64,000 bases of DNA from Propionibacteriaceae bacterium UBA6238 (GTDB taxonomy: Bacteria; Actinomycetota; Actinomycetes; Propionibacteriales; Propionibacteriaceae). Under the pieces are notes generated by a model. It had not been told where the DNA came from. It made no database searches and saw only the letters and a list, made by a program, of their open reading frames with translations. The position numbers were made by a program, and so were the translations under genes. Positions 25,707-34,983 of this stretch are shown here, piece by piece (the first letter of the stretch is position 1; each line of letters opens with the position of its first letter). The stretch is from the NCBI GenBank assembly GCA_002441465.1, contig DJWE01000005.1:42086-106085 (forward strand), written 5' to 3'.

Positions 25707-26734
25707 CGCGTCGACCTTTCGTTGAAGACGTAGTCGTGGGCGGTGGCGGGATCCGGAACGGGACTGGCCTTGGCGAAGGCGACAGCGTCCTCGACCCGCT
25801 CGCTGGCGGCGGCCCGGATGCGGTCGATGGCGGTCGCGTCCAGAACACCGGACGCGAGCAACGTGCTCTCGTAGGCCGGGATCGGGTCGTGGCTGGTGAC
25901 CTCGGCGAGTTCGGGCCGGTAGCCCTGGGCGTCGCCCTCGAAGTGTCCCCACATGCGCAGGGTGTGGACTTCGATCAGGCTCGGACCGTCGCCGGCGCGG
26001 GCCCGCTGGACGGCTGTGCGTGCCGCCTCCCAGACGGCTTCGACGTCGTTGTCCTCGACACGGACGCCGGGCATGCCGTTGGCCCTTGCCCGGTCGGCGT
26101 TGTTGCCGACGGACGTGGACACCGTCCGTGGCACCGAGATTCCCCAGTCGTTGTCCTCGACGACGAACACGACCGGCAGCTTCCACAGCGCGGCCAGGTT
26201 CAGCGATTCGTGGAAGGCGCCCTGGTTGGCCGCGCCCTCACCGGTGACCGCGACCGCGATCGCGTCCTTGCCCTGCCGCTGAAAGGCGAAGGCCATGCCC
26301 AACGCCGGCGGGTATCCCTCAGCGATGATGCCCGAGCAGGAGAAGTGCGTGTCAGGGTCGAAGAGGTGCATGTGGCCACCCCGCCCCCTGCCGAGGCCAT
26401 CGACGCGGCCGAAGATCTCGGCGGTCATCCGTCGCAGGTCGACACGGTGGGCGATCGCGAAATGGTGCGGACGGTGGGTGGCTGTGACGGCATCCGCCGT
26501 GGTGAGGTGCGCGCACACGCCTGCCGCGACCGGCTCCTGACCGGCCGAGAGGTGCATTTCGCCGGGAACCAGCCCCTTGCCGATGTCGAAACCGGGGCCC
26601 TTGTCCGCGTGGTACTCGCGGAGGATGGCCTCCTCGAAGGTCCGTGACAGGACCATCATCTCGTACAGGGACACCCTCACTTCTGGGGAAAGGGTGCCTT
26701 TGGACTCAACCGGTGGTGACTTGATGGTTGACAT
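25703..26734 (-). CDS. 2-oxoacid/acetoin dehydrogenase E1 alpha subunit
   Basis: This 343-residue ThDP-dependent subunit contains the signature GRGGHMHLFDP and the cofactor motif GEGAANQGAFHESLN ending EDNDWG. Order and length fit AcoA (acetoin dehydrogenase) or a branched-chain/pyruvate E1 alpha; the substrate cannot be resolved from sequence alone. GGAG precedes ATG 26734 by five bases. It sits second in a four-gene minus-strand operon, 33 bases after the flavoprotein gene. Confidence 0.92.
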   Translation of the reverse strand: MSTIKSPPVESKGTLSPEVRVSLYEMMVLSRTFEEAILREYHADKGPGFDIGKGLVPGEMHLSAGQEPVAAGVCAHLTTADAVTATHRPHHFAIAHRVDLRRMTAEIFGRVDGLGRGRGGHMHLFDPDTHFSCSGIIAEGYPPALGMAFAFQRQGKDAIAVAVTGEGAANQGAFHESLNLAALWKLPVVFVVEDNDWGISVPRTVSTSVGNNADRARANGMPGVRVEDNDVEAVWEAARTAVQRARAGDGPSLIEVHTLRMWGHFEGDAQGYRPELAEVTSHDPIPAYESTLLASGVLDATAIDRIRAAASERVEDAVAFAKASPVPDPATAHDYVFNERSTR

Positions 26735-26767
26735 GGTGTCTCCAACGACGATGTGTGATTACCGCTA

Positions 26768-28744
26768 CTACCGGGTGCCCCCGGCGGGGACCAGGCGCGG
26801 GTCGGCGCCGGTCGTGGGGTCGCCAGGCGGTTCGCGCCCGATGGACAACCCGCAGACGAAGCCGTCCCGGCTGGCCTTGAGGCCGTCGGCCGCCTCGACG
26901 GCATCCCCGACCACGCGGATGTCGCCGACCGTCCCGATGGCATCGAGCACGGCACGGTCAGGTGTCATGCCGAGTGCCAGGACGACGGTGTCGCACTCCA
27001 CGGTGCGCTGGGTCGCGTCCTGAACGACCTGGATCCCGCCGTCGAGGAAGCCGGTGATGGTGGCACCGACGACGGTGCGCACGTGGCGGCGATCGAACTC
27101 CTTCAGCAGGTGCTCGCGCCGCGCGCCGCCCTCTTCGAGGGCGACCGCTTCGCGCTGCTCGACGATCGTGACCTCGCGCCCGATGGTGGCCAGGTGCAGG
27201 GCGGTCTCGCTGCCGATCATGCCGCCGCCGGCCACCACAACCCGGTGACCGACGGGTGCGTGGCCGGTGAGGACGTCGCACGCCTCGACCGTTGTCTCGA
27301 TGCCCGGCAGTTGTGGACGCAGGTGCCTGGCACCGGCGGCGTAGACCACGACGTCGGGGTGCTCGGCTGCGACAATCTCCGCAGTGGCGGCCGAATTGAG
27401 CACCACGCGGACTCCCAAGCGGCCGAGTTCCTCGCCCAGCCAGGTGATGTAGCTGGTCAGCTCGCCCTTGCCGGGAGGGATGGCACCGACCTGGAAATGG
27501 CCGCCCAGCTGGTGGCCGCGTTCGAGCAGGACGACGTCGTGACCGCACAGCGCGGCGCCCCGGGCGGCCTCCAGCCCGGCGGGGCCACCGCCCACCACCA
27601 GCACGCGCTTCCGGATCGCCGCGGGTTGCACCTCCTGCGCAGCCTCGTAGCCGCAGGTGGGGTTGACCAGGCACCGGATCGGCTGGTTGCCGAACAGGAT
27701 GTCGATGCAGCCCTGGTTGCAGCCGATGCACTGCCGGATGCGGCTGGCGTGGCCCTCGATGTACTTGCGGGGAAGGTCCGGGTCGGCGAGTGCGGCCCGG
27801 CCGAACGAGATGAGGTCGGCCTGGCCCGCGGCGAGGATGTCCTCGGCGATGTCGGGGTCCTTGATCCGGCCGACCACTTGGACGGGAATGTGCACGACCT
27901 GCTTGATCTCGGCGGCGTAGCCGGCCAGCCAGCCGTACGGGGTGCCGAGCGGCGGGATGATCGCGGGTGTGCTTTCGTAGGTGCCGGCGCTGATGTGCAG
28001 CAGGTTCACCCCTGCGGCTTCGAGGTGCCGGCAGATGGCCTTGGTCTCGGCGATTTCGCGGCCGCCGGTGACGAACTCGTCGGCGGAGATGCGGAAGGAA
28101 ACGGCGAAGTCGCGACCGCATTTGGCCCGGATGTCGGCGATGATCTGCAGCGGGAACCTCAGCCGGTTGACGAGCGGTCCGCCGTAGGCGTCGGTGCGCT
28201 TGTTGGAGTAGGCCGACATGAATTCGGCGATCAGGTAGCCGTGGGCACCGTGCACTTCCACGCCGTCGAAGCCGGCCTGCTGTGCGCGGTGTGCCGCGTC
28301 GCCGAACTGGCTGACGATGGTGGTGATCTCTTCTGGCGTCAGCTCGTGCGGTTGCTCGCCCATCACCGGGCATGCGAGTGCGGACGGAGCGACGGGTTGG
28401 GCACCGATGATGGCCGAGGAGGTCTGGCGGCCGCAGTGGTACAGCTGGACGAAGATCGTTGCGCCGGCGGCGTGGACTCGGCGAGCGAGCTCGCTGTGGG
28501 GCGCGACCTGTTCGTCCTTCCAGAGGCCGGCACACCAGAATCCGCGTCCGATCGGGTCGACGGCGTAGTTCTCGGTGATAATCAAGCCGAATCCGCCACG
28601 AGCTCGAGCCTCGTGATAGGCGATGTACTGCTCGGTCGGCATTCCATCGTCATCGCAGTAACAGGTGACCATCGGGGCCACCGCCATTCGGTTCTTCAGT
28701 TCGAGCGTCCCCACCCGGAGCGGGGACAGGAGAGTGGATGACAT
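26768..28744 (-). CDS. OYE-type NADH:flavin oxidoreductase / 2,4-dienoyl-CoA reductase-like flavoprotein
   Basis: This 658-residue multidomain flavoprotein has an N-terminal FMN TIM barrel (residues 1-340, HGAHGYLIAEFMSAYSNKRTD), a 4Fe-4S cluster motif CIGCNQGCIDILFG followed by CLVNP, and a C-terminal FAD/NAD(P) module (VLVVGGGPAGLEAARGAAL near 380 and a second GGGMIGSE near 495). This is the FadH/trimethylamine dehydrogenase architecture. It is the first gene of the operon with the E1 genes, with GGGGAGG upstream of ATG 28744. A physiological link to the lipoyl-E1 system is unknown but suggested by the arrangement. Confidence 0.92.
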   Translation of the reverse strand: MSSTLLSPLRVGTLELKNRMAVAPMVTCYCDDDGMPTEQYIAYHEARARGGFGLIITENYAVDPIGRGFWCAGLWKDEQVAPHSELARRVHAAGATIFVQLYHCGRQTSSAIIGAQPVAPSALACPVMGEQPHELTPEEITTIVSQFGDAAHRAQQAGFDGVEVHGAHGYLIAEFMSAYSNKRTDAYGGPLVNRLRFPLQIIADIRAKCGRDFAVSFRISADEFVTGGREIAETKAICRHLEAAGVNLLHISAGTYESTPAIIPPLGTPYGWLAGYAAEIKQVVHIPVQVVGRIKDPDIAEDILAAGQADLISFGRAALADPDLPRKYIEGHASRIRQCIGCNQGCIDILFGNQPIRCLVNPTCGYEAAQEVQPAAIRKRVLVVGGGPAGLEAARGAALCGHDVVLLERGHQLGGHFQVGAIPPGKGELTSYITWLGEELGRLGVRVVLNSAATAEIVAAEHPDVVVYAAGARHLRPQLPGIETTVEACDVLTGHAPVGHRVVVAGGGMIGSETALHLATIGREVTIVEQREAVALEEGGARREHLLKEFDRRHVRTVVGATITGFLDGGIQVVQDATQRTVECDTVVLALGMTPDRAVLDAIGTVGDIRVVGDAVEAADGLKASRDGFVCGLSIGREPPGDPTTGADPRLVPAGGTR

Positions 28745-28968
28745 GACACCTCCCCTGCGGTTCCGGCGAGGCGTCGTTGTCTCGCTGTGGGCCCCGACCG
28801 GGGCGCCGGGGCGCCACCTCCAACGCTACGCCGATTTTGGACGACGCGTCGGAAATCGAGGACTGTTCAACCCCGGCTCAGGCGTCGCGACATGCCAGTT
28901 CGGAGGGACCGGTCCGCTGACCTGCCGCTTGGGATACGTTCGAAGAGAGTCCGATCCGGGAGACCCCG

Positions 28969-30006
28969 ATGAGCGATACCCTCGCCGTTCTCGGCTTCTT
29001 CCTTTGTGGTGCCGTCATCTTTCTCGCCGGCGGGCGACTATCCCTTTACGGCGAGCGGATCGGCGAGCTGAGCGGTTGGGGCGGCGCCTGGGTGGGTCTG
29101 ATCCTGATGGCCTCGGTTACCTCGCTTCCTGAGCTCCTGGTGGGGATCAGTTCCGTCGCGTTGGTCGGGTCGCCGGATCTCGCCGTCGGGGACGTGCTCG
29201 GCAGCTGCGCGATCAACCTGCTCATCCTCGCCAGCCTGGACGCGTTCGTGCCCCGCAGGCGCCGGCTCTTCGGGATCGCCTCCAACTCCCACGTGCTGGC
29301 AGCCGCACTGGGCATCGTGCTGCTGTGTGCCGTCGGGATCGGCCTCCTGACGCGCGACGCCCTCGCCATCACCCCGTGGATCGGCGCGTCCTCCCTGATC
29401 TTCCTCGTGCTCTACCTGGCCTCAGTACGACTCATGTTCCGCCACGCCCGCGGACTGCGTGGCGACACGACCCAACCGGCACTCGACGAGGAACTCGAAC
29501 CTGAGCCGGTCACGGGCATCCTGAGACTCAGTCCCCGCCAGCTTGGCGTCCGGTACAGCCTCTTCGCCGTGGTGGTGGTCGTTGCTGCCGTGCTGCTGCC
29601 ACCCACGGCCGAAGCCGTCGTGCGGATGACCGGTCTCCAGGAGTCGTTCGTGGGCACTGTCTTCCTCGCCCTGTCGACATCGCTTCCCGAACTCGCAGTC
29701 AGCCTCAAGGCCGTCCGAATCGGGGCGATCGACCTGGCCGTCGGGAACATCCTCGGCTCCAACCTGTTCAACATCCTCATCCTGGCCTTCGACGACCTCG
29801 CCTACACCCAAGGCCTTCTTCTGGCCGATGCCTCGGCCAGCCACATTTTCACCGTTGTCACGGTCATCGCAATGTCTGCCGTCGCGATCATCGGCCTCAC
29901 CCAGCACCAGCCCCGCAAGAGGTTCGTCCTCGCCTGGGACGCCGTCCTGATCCTGGTCGCCTACATCGGCAACGCTGTGCTACTCCTCACCATCCAGCCC
30001 CGCTGA
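28969..30006 (+). CDS. CaCA-family cation exchanger (Na+/Ca2+-type)
   Basis: This 345-residue membrane protein has the inverted-repeat architecture of calcium/cation antiporters. The first alpha repeat (about residues 35-80) contains MASVTSLPELLVGISSVA and GDVLGSCAINLLI; the second (about 220-270) has ALSTSLPELAVSLKAVR and GNILGSNLFNILI. An acidic loop EELEPEP separates the halves. The acidic residues in TSLPEL bind the cation. TACGTT about 30 bases upstream of ATG 28969 and GGGAGACC before it fit normal leadered expression. It is the last cargo gene before the mobilization module. Confidence 0.9.
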   Translation: MSDTLAVLGFFLCGAVIFLAGGRLSLYGERIGELSGWGGAWVGLILMASVTSLPELLVGISSVALVGSPDLAVGDVLGSCAINLLILASLDAFVPRRRRLFGIASNSHVLAAALGIVLLCAVGIGLLTRDALAITPWIGASSLIFLVLYLASVRLMFRHARGLRGDTTQPALDEELEPEPVTGILRLSPRQLGVRYSLFAVVVVVAAVLLPPTAEAVVRMTGLQESFVGTVFLALSTSLPELAVSLKAVRIGAIDLAVGNILGSNLFNILILAFDDLAYTQGLLLADASASHIFTVVTVIAMSAVAIIGLTQHQPRKRFVLAWDAVLILVAYIGNAVLLLTIQPR

Positions 30007-30764
30007 AGTCCACAGCTGCGAGGATCTCACTCCGACCAGTTCCATCGACATGCACACCCGGTCGACGAAACCTGTCGACGACGGGACGTGTTCGGCGATC
30101 GAGTCCTTTGCACGACGGTTGATTGCTGGTCCTCGTCCTGACCCAAAGGCCATGCGTGGCACCGACGCGAGTGCCGCGGCGGCCAACTTCTGCAAGCCAG
30201 ACCTGCGTCAAGTCCAGATCGACCGCCTTGTCGCGGCTACTAGTGATCGATTTCGGCTTAGCTGAGCGAAGGCAACGACGGCTCCAGCCAGTGCGAGCGA
30301 CCCGAAGATGACCAGAAGAACGTCTTGCCACGAGTCCGCACTGCAAAGCGTTGCGACCACCGCGACAAGGGAGGCCATCACGGCAAGCGATGATGCTGAG
30401 CCGATGAGCCAGGCAGCTGCCACTCCCCACCGGGGACGCCAGGCGGCTCCGACCGCCGAAGTCTCTCAAGGTTGAGGGATCACCCCACCAATCTGGGTGG
30501 ATGGATCGATCGGACTGGGCCACTCCTGCCACAGTCTTCCGATCTCCAACCGAAATGACCCACCTGCATTCGGCTTACGGACGTTTCGGCGCATAGGCGG
30601 ACGCCCAGTGCCCGATGACATTCCCGATGCCCCTGCCCCAAGGGCTCAGAATCGACCGGTCGAGTTGGACCCGCCCTCCAGCGCTCGGTCCCCAGGAGTT
30701 AGTGGACAACAAGACGCTTGATGTGCAAGCAGCCGAGCGGGCGCACGTAATGTACCATTGGGAT
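30007..30764. other. Intergenic region upstream of the relaxase gene
   Basis: Roughly 750 bases with one doubtful small gene (30208-30423). This is where an oriT would be expected for a MobF relaxase. A short hairpin, CCACC (30485-30489), AATCT, GGGTGG (30495-30500), is present, but no recognised nic sequence was identified. Confidence 0.4.
30208..30423 (-). CDS. Possible small two-helix membrane protein
   Basis: This 71-residue open frame contains two good hydrophobic helices (about residues 4-27 and 33-52), separated by a short polar CSADSWQD loop, and ends with basic residues. The start codon is GTG 30423, with only a weak GGTGGGGA upstream. No family recognised. The hydrophobic pattern is more orderly than in random GC-rich frames, but conservation is unknown. 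Confidence 0.35.
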   Translation of the reverse strand: MAAAWLIGSASSLAVMASLVAVVATLCSADSWQDVLLVIFGSLALAGAVVAFAQLSRNRSLVAATRRSIWT

Positions 30765-33700
30765 GTGGCTATCACCGGCATGGGCATCGTGCGGGCGGCG
30801 GGCGCCGCCGGGTACGTGAAGTACCTGTCCGAGTGCGGCCATTCGCGCCCGGACGAGTACTTCTCGGAGCATGGGCACGCGGTGGTGACCTGGCGCGGTA
30901 TTGGTGCAGACGGGAAATTGGTCGAGCGGCAGCTGACGGCGGAGGAGTTCGGCCGGTTCATGGCCGGTCTGGATCCAGAGACCGGCGCTTCCCGGTGGGC
31001 GCAGCGGGTGGAGCCGGAGCACGTCGCGGCGATCGACTTCCTAGTGAACGGGCCGAAGGAGTGGAGCATCCTCGCCGTTCTCGACCCGGGCGTGCAGGCC
31101 GCGCTGTTGCTGGGCCAGGTGAACGCCGAGCGGGCCGTGCTGCAGTACTTGTGGGAGAACGGGACGGTGCAGGTGAAGCAAGCCGGCCAGGTGGTGCGGG
31201 TGCCGGTGGAGCGGATCGAGATCGCGTCGGTGCAGCATTTCTCGTCCCGGGCGGGGGACCCGCATTTCCACCGGCACATGGAGATCTCGGCCCGGGTGTG
31301 GGCGGCGGGAAAGTGGCGGGCGCTGGACTCCTTGGGGGCGAGAAACCTGAACGTGGCCGTGCAGGCGATCTTCCATCGCGAGCAGTTGCGCGCGCTGCGG
31401 CCGGAGTTCGCCCGGCTCGGCTATGAGGTAGACGAGGTCGGTCAGATCGCGCTGCTCCGGCCGGTGGTGGAGGCGATGAGCCGACGCGCGGCCCAGGTGG
31501 AGCGGAACCTAGCGGTGATCGAGGCCGCGTGGCGGGTGGAGCATCCAGGGCAGGAGCCGACCGCAAGGATTCTGCGGAAGTGGGGCGTGTTGGCGTGGGA
31601 GAAGCAACGACCATACAAGGGCGAGCCTGGCGCTTTGGATGCTGAGCTGGCGGTGTGGGCTGCTCGGATCGGCGAGTTGATGGTCGAGCACGGGATCACT
31701 GAACCCGTCCCGGGGAGTGTTGTCGACAGGCGGGTCAGTGTGGCCGAGTTCGACCGGGACGCGCTGGCGGCTCAGTTGGTGGAGACGCAGGGTCTGAGGC
31801 GGTCGGCGTGGTCGCGGGCGGATCTGGAGGCGGCAGCGATCATGGCCGTCGAGGGGCGGGTGCGTGGGGATCGTGCCGCGGTCGACGAGCTGGCTGGGGA
31901 TGTGGTGGCCCGGGCGTTGGGGGAGTCCCGGCTGTTGCCGTCGGTCGCCGACGGTAGGCCATCGACGGCAGTGAAGTGGTGGACCAGCCCTGCGGTCGCG
32001 GAGCGGGAGAACGAGCTGCGCGCCGGGCTGGCCGTCCTGGCTGACAATGGCCGGTTGAGTGTGGTCGAGGGCGCCGCCGGTGTGGGGAAGACGACCAGCC
32101 TGGCGGCCTACCTCGAGGAGGCATCCGTGGCGGGCCGGCGGGTCGCCGTGGTCGCTCCCACGGGGGCGGCGGCCCTCGTTGCTGCAGGGGCTGGTGTGGA
32201 GGCGTCCACGGTGGACTCGCTGCTGGGGCGGTACGGCTGGGACAAGAACACGGCCGGGAGCTGGGTCTGGGCCGAGTCCCACAAACGGCCGCGGGAGCCG
32301 CTGCCGCCCGGTAGCAGGCTCGTGATCGACGAAGCTGGCATGGTGTCCCAGGACGCCGCCCGGGCGCTGGTCACCCTCGCCGCCGTGTGCGGCTGGCAGG
32401 TCCGGGTCCAGGGTGACTCGTTCCAGTTCTCCGCGGTCGGCGTGGGCGGTGTCATGGAGATCGCCAAGGGTGCCGCGCAGCCCGACCGGGTGGCCCTGCT
32501 GGAGGATGCCAGCGACGTCCACCGCTTCCGGACCGCAGACGGTGGCCGGGATGAGGCCTTTGCGGCGCACAGCATCGCGATCCGGAGTGGAACCGACCCC
32601 GAAGCGACCGCCGCGCGGGTGATGGATCGCGCGACGGTGTACGCCTCCGAGGCCGAGCGTCAGACGGCGATCGCGCAGGTGTGGGCCGAGCGTGCTCATG
32701 CCGGGACGGGGTTGGTGATCGCCGGCACCAATGCGGACGTGCAGCAGCTGAATGGGCTGATCGCCGACCGGCTGCGCACGGTCGGGATCGTGACCGGTGA
32801 CACGGTCGCGACCGCACCGCGGGGGGAGTGGGCCTCGGAGACGATCAGCGAGGGCGACATCGTCGCGACCCGGGTCAACGGCGTCGATGAGGCCGGTCAC
32901 CGGTACGCGAACCGGGAACGCTGGCGGGTCGACGCCCTGGACGATGTCGGGGCGTACCTGATCAGCCTCGACGGCCGCCGCGAGTTGCGGCTGTCGGTCG
33001 GCGCGGCGCGCGAGCAGCTGCAACTGGCGTATGCGGTGACCGGGTACGGCGCCCAAGGGGTCACGGTCAACGAGGCTGTCCTGTTGGTCGCCGAGGGCAT
33101 GGACCGTCCGTCGTTCTATGTGGGCTCGACCCGCGGCCGCTACACCAACCAGGCCGCGATCCTCGCCACCGATGGGGACGCGAACCTGGCGCGCGCGCAG
33201 GTAGAGGCGATCCTGTCCCAGCCTGGCGCCGATACAGGATGGCGTGCCGCCGACCTGGCCGCAGCCGCCGACCGGCAACGGATGGGCGACCTCGTCGACA
33301 TGCCCAGCCGCCACGTCCCCTCGATCGGTGGCGGCCAGGTCGCCGAGGCTGCCGAGGCTGCCGAGCAGATCGCACGGGACGCCGACTGGCCGAGCGAGGT
33401 TCGCGATCCCCACCTGTTCGATCGGGCACTCGCCTACCTCGACCGGCTGCAGCGGCAGCGGGCTGTCGACGCCGGCCAGCAGGAGGCCAGCCTGGAGCAG
33501 CTGCGAGGCACGCTCGCCAAGGCCATAGACGCCAACCGACAGGCAGCGTCCAGGGTGGCCAGTGCGACGCGCGGGGTCGGGCAGGCCGAGAAGGCCACAA
33601 AGGCTGCGCAGGAAGCCGTGATGGCCGCGGAGGACCGCCTCCGGCACGCGAACCCGTTCAATCGCGGCAGCCGCGAGCGTGACCTCACCGCCGCCCGCGA

Positions 33701-34364
33701 CACGCTCTGGGCCGCCCGGCATGCCGAGACCGGCCAGCGCATTCGTCACGCCGAACTCACCCAGATCGCCCAACGGCAGCAGGAAGCCACCCGCCGGCTC
33801 TCCCGCGAGGTCGAACTCGCCGAAACCCAACTTGGCTGGCTGCGCGGCGAGCGGCACCAGCTCACCCTCGACCTGATGCCGCTGCCCGGCGTGGAATACC
33901 AGCAGTCGTACAGTCGCGCCGACCTCGAAGCGCTCCGGGACATCTGGCTCGCCGAACCCCAGCCCCGCGACACGGCCGACCCGGTTCGGGCGATCATCGA
34001 CCTCGTCAACGACGACCGCCACATCGCCGACCTCGCCACCCCCAGCCAGTGGCACACCCTCGCCGACGCAGCCAGCCCTGATGACCTCGTTTGGGGCGGC
34101 GACTACGACAGGCCCTGGCTGCGAGGTTTACGCCAACCCCTCGTCGGCTGGCTGGGCGACCAAGCGAGCCGCCTCGCCAGCGACCCCCAGTGGCACGAGT
34201 CGGCCGACCCGCTCACCAGCCGCTGGACCACCATCGAGCAGGCCTCCGAGACCCGGCGCGCCCAACTCAAGCCCAGCCGGCCGCCCGCCGACACGCGGAT
34301 CGACCCACACGGAGAACCCCCGCGGCTCGGCCGACCCGGACCCGACCTCACCCCCGGTTGGTGA
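30765..34364 (+). CDS. MobF relaxase with RecD-like helicase (TrwC/TraI/TraA-type)
   Basis: This 1199-residue conjugation initiator nicks oriT and unwinds the transferred strand. Residues about 1-290 form the TrwC relaxase domain: early tyrosines in AAGYVKYLSE and a metal site His167-x-His169-x-His171 (HFHRH). A superfamily I helicase follows with Walker A GAAGVGKTTS (Lys442), Walker B VIDEAG (Asp522) and the C-terminal AYAVTGYGAQG motif near 755. A long charged coiled coil covers about 890-1060. TACCAT at 30753-30758 ends six bases before GTG 30765, which supports this start; ATG 30750 is possible. Length and order match actinobacterial plasmid and element relaxases. Confidence 0.92.
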   Translation: MAITGMGIVRAAGAAGYVKYLSECGHSRPDEYFSEHGHAVVTWRGIGADGKLVERQLTAEEFGRFMAGLDPETGASRWAQRVEPEHVAAIDFLVNGPKEWSILAVLDPGVQAALLLGQVNAERAVLQYLWENGTVQVKQAGQVVRVPVERIEIASVQHFSSRAGDPHFHRHMEISARVWAAGKWRALDSLGARNLNVAVQAIFHREQLRALRPEFARLGYEVDEVGQIALLRPVVEAMSRRAAQVERNLAVIEAAWRVEHPGQEPTARILRKWGVLAWEKQRPYKGEPGALDAELAVWAARIGELMVEHGITEPVPGSVVDRRVSVAEFDRDALAAQLVETQGLRRSAWSRADLEAAAIMAVEGRVRGDRAAVDELAGDVVARALGESRLLPSVADGRPSTAVKWWTSPAVAERENELRAGLAVLADNGRLSVVEGAAGVGKTTSLAAYLEEASVAGRRVAVVAPTGAAALVAAGAGVEASTVDSLLGRYGWDKNTAGSWVWAESHKRPREPLPPGSRLVIDEAGMVSQDAARALVTLAAVCGWQVRVQGDSFQFSAVGVGGVMEIAKGAAQPDRVALLEDASDVHRFRTADGGRDEAFAAHSIAIRSGTDPEATAARVMDRATVYASEAERQTAIAQVWAERAHAGTGLVIAGTNADVQQLNGLIADRLRTVGIVTGDTVATAPRGEWASETISEGDIVATRVNGVDEAGHRYANRERWRVDALDDVGAYLISLDGRRELRLSVGAAREQLQLAYAVTGYGAQGVTVNEAVLLVAEGMDRPSFYVGSTRGRYTNQAAILATDGDANLARAQVEAILSQPGADTGWRAADLAAAADRQRMGDLVDMPSRHVPSIGGGQVAEAAEAAEQIARDADWPSEVRDPHLFDRALAYLDRLQRQRAVDAGQQEASLEQLRGTLAKAIDANRQAASRVASATRGVGQAEKATKAAQEAVMAAEDRLRHANPFNRGSRERDLTAARDTLWAARHAETGQRIRHAELTQIAQRQQEATRRLSREVELAETQLGWLRGERHQLTLDLMPLPGVEYQQSYSRADLEALRDIWLAEPQPRDTADPVRAIIDLVNDDRHIADLATPSQWHTLADAASPDDLVWGGDYDRPWLRGLRQPLVGWLGDQASRLASDPQWHESADPLTSRWTTIEQASETRRAQLKPSRPPADTRIDPHGEPPRLGRPGPDLTPGW

Positions 34365-34406
34365 GCTCATGTCCGCTTGCCGCATTCGCTGACATGCCGG
34401 GGGCGA

Positions 34407-34979
34407 TCAGCGCGGGAGGTATGGCCGGAGGCGTTCGGCGAACCGCGGCGCACCGGCAGTGGAGATCTTGTCGGCCAGCTCTTGGGGAGTCATTGGGGGG
34501 TTCTTCTTGCTCTCCGCCGCGCGGATGAACGATTCGAGAACGCCTTGGCTGCGGTGGGTGAGTAGTTCGCAGAGGAAGTCGTCGGAGGTGCTGACTTTGA
34601 CGCCGGCGGCCAGGACCGGTTTGGTGCGCAGGTGCTTGAGGTTGCGGGTGAGCAGCACGTCGACGTCGCCGTGGATCGCGGCGGCGGCGTGCACCCGGTC
34701 GTCGGGGTCGGGTGACAGTTCGTCGGTGATCTTGTCGTCGTACAGGGCCGGGTCGATGCGGTACCGGCCGAAGTAGGTGCGCACCGCGGCCGCCACGGAG
34801 GCGGCCGATTCCGGGGTGCGTTTGCCCTCGCGGACGATGACGTCGATCCACTCCTCGAGGATCTGGTCGGTCCATACCCAGGTGAACAGGAAGTCCTCGG
34901 CGAGGGTGAGCAGCACGTCCATGATCGTGAACGGGAACAGCTCGCTGGTGTCGATGAAGACCCGCTGCAGTCGCGCCAC
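34407..34979 (-). CDS. PIN-domain toxin (VapC-like)
   Basis: This 190-residue predicted ribonuclease has PIN acidic residues in VFIDTSELF, LEEWID and DPDDRVHAAAAI, then VLLTRNLKHL. GTG 34979 follows the antitoxin stop by four bases, with GGGGAG upstream, so the pair is coupled; the frame upstream to 35036 overlaps the antitoxin and is not used. A VapC-like role, cleaving RNA to stabilise the element, is inferred from domain and pairing. Confidence 0.85.
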   Translation of the reverse strand: MARLQRVFIDTSELFPFTIMDVLLTLAEDFLFTWVWTDQILEEWIDVIVREGKRTPESAASVAAAVRTYFGRYRIDPALYDDKITDELSPDPDDRVHAAAAIHGDVDVLLTRNLKHLRTKPVLAAGVKVSTSDDFLCELLTHRSQGVLESFIRAAESKKNPPMTPQELADKISTAGAPRFAERLRPYLPR

Positions 34980-34983
34980 CCGG

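Noticed and set aside
31509..34055. 848-codon minus-strand open frame across the relaxase gene
   Set aside because: It lies entirely antisense to a gene with intact relaxase and helicase motifs, and its product is His/Arg/Gly-rich without any family signal. High GC leaves such frames open by chance.
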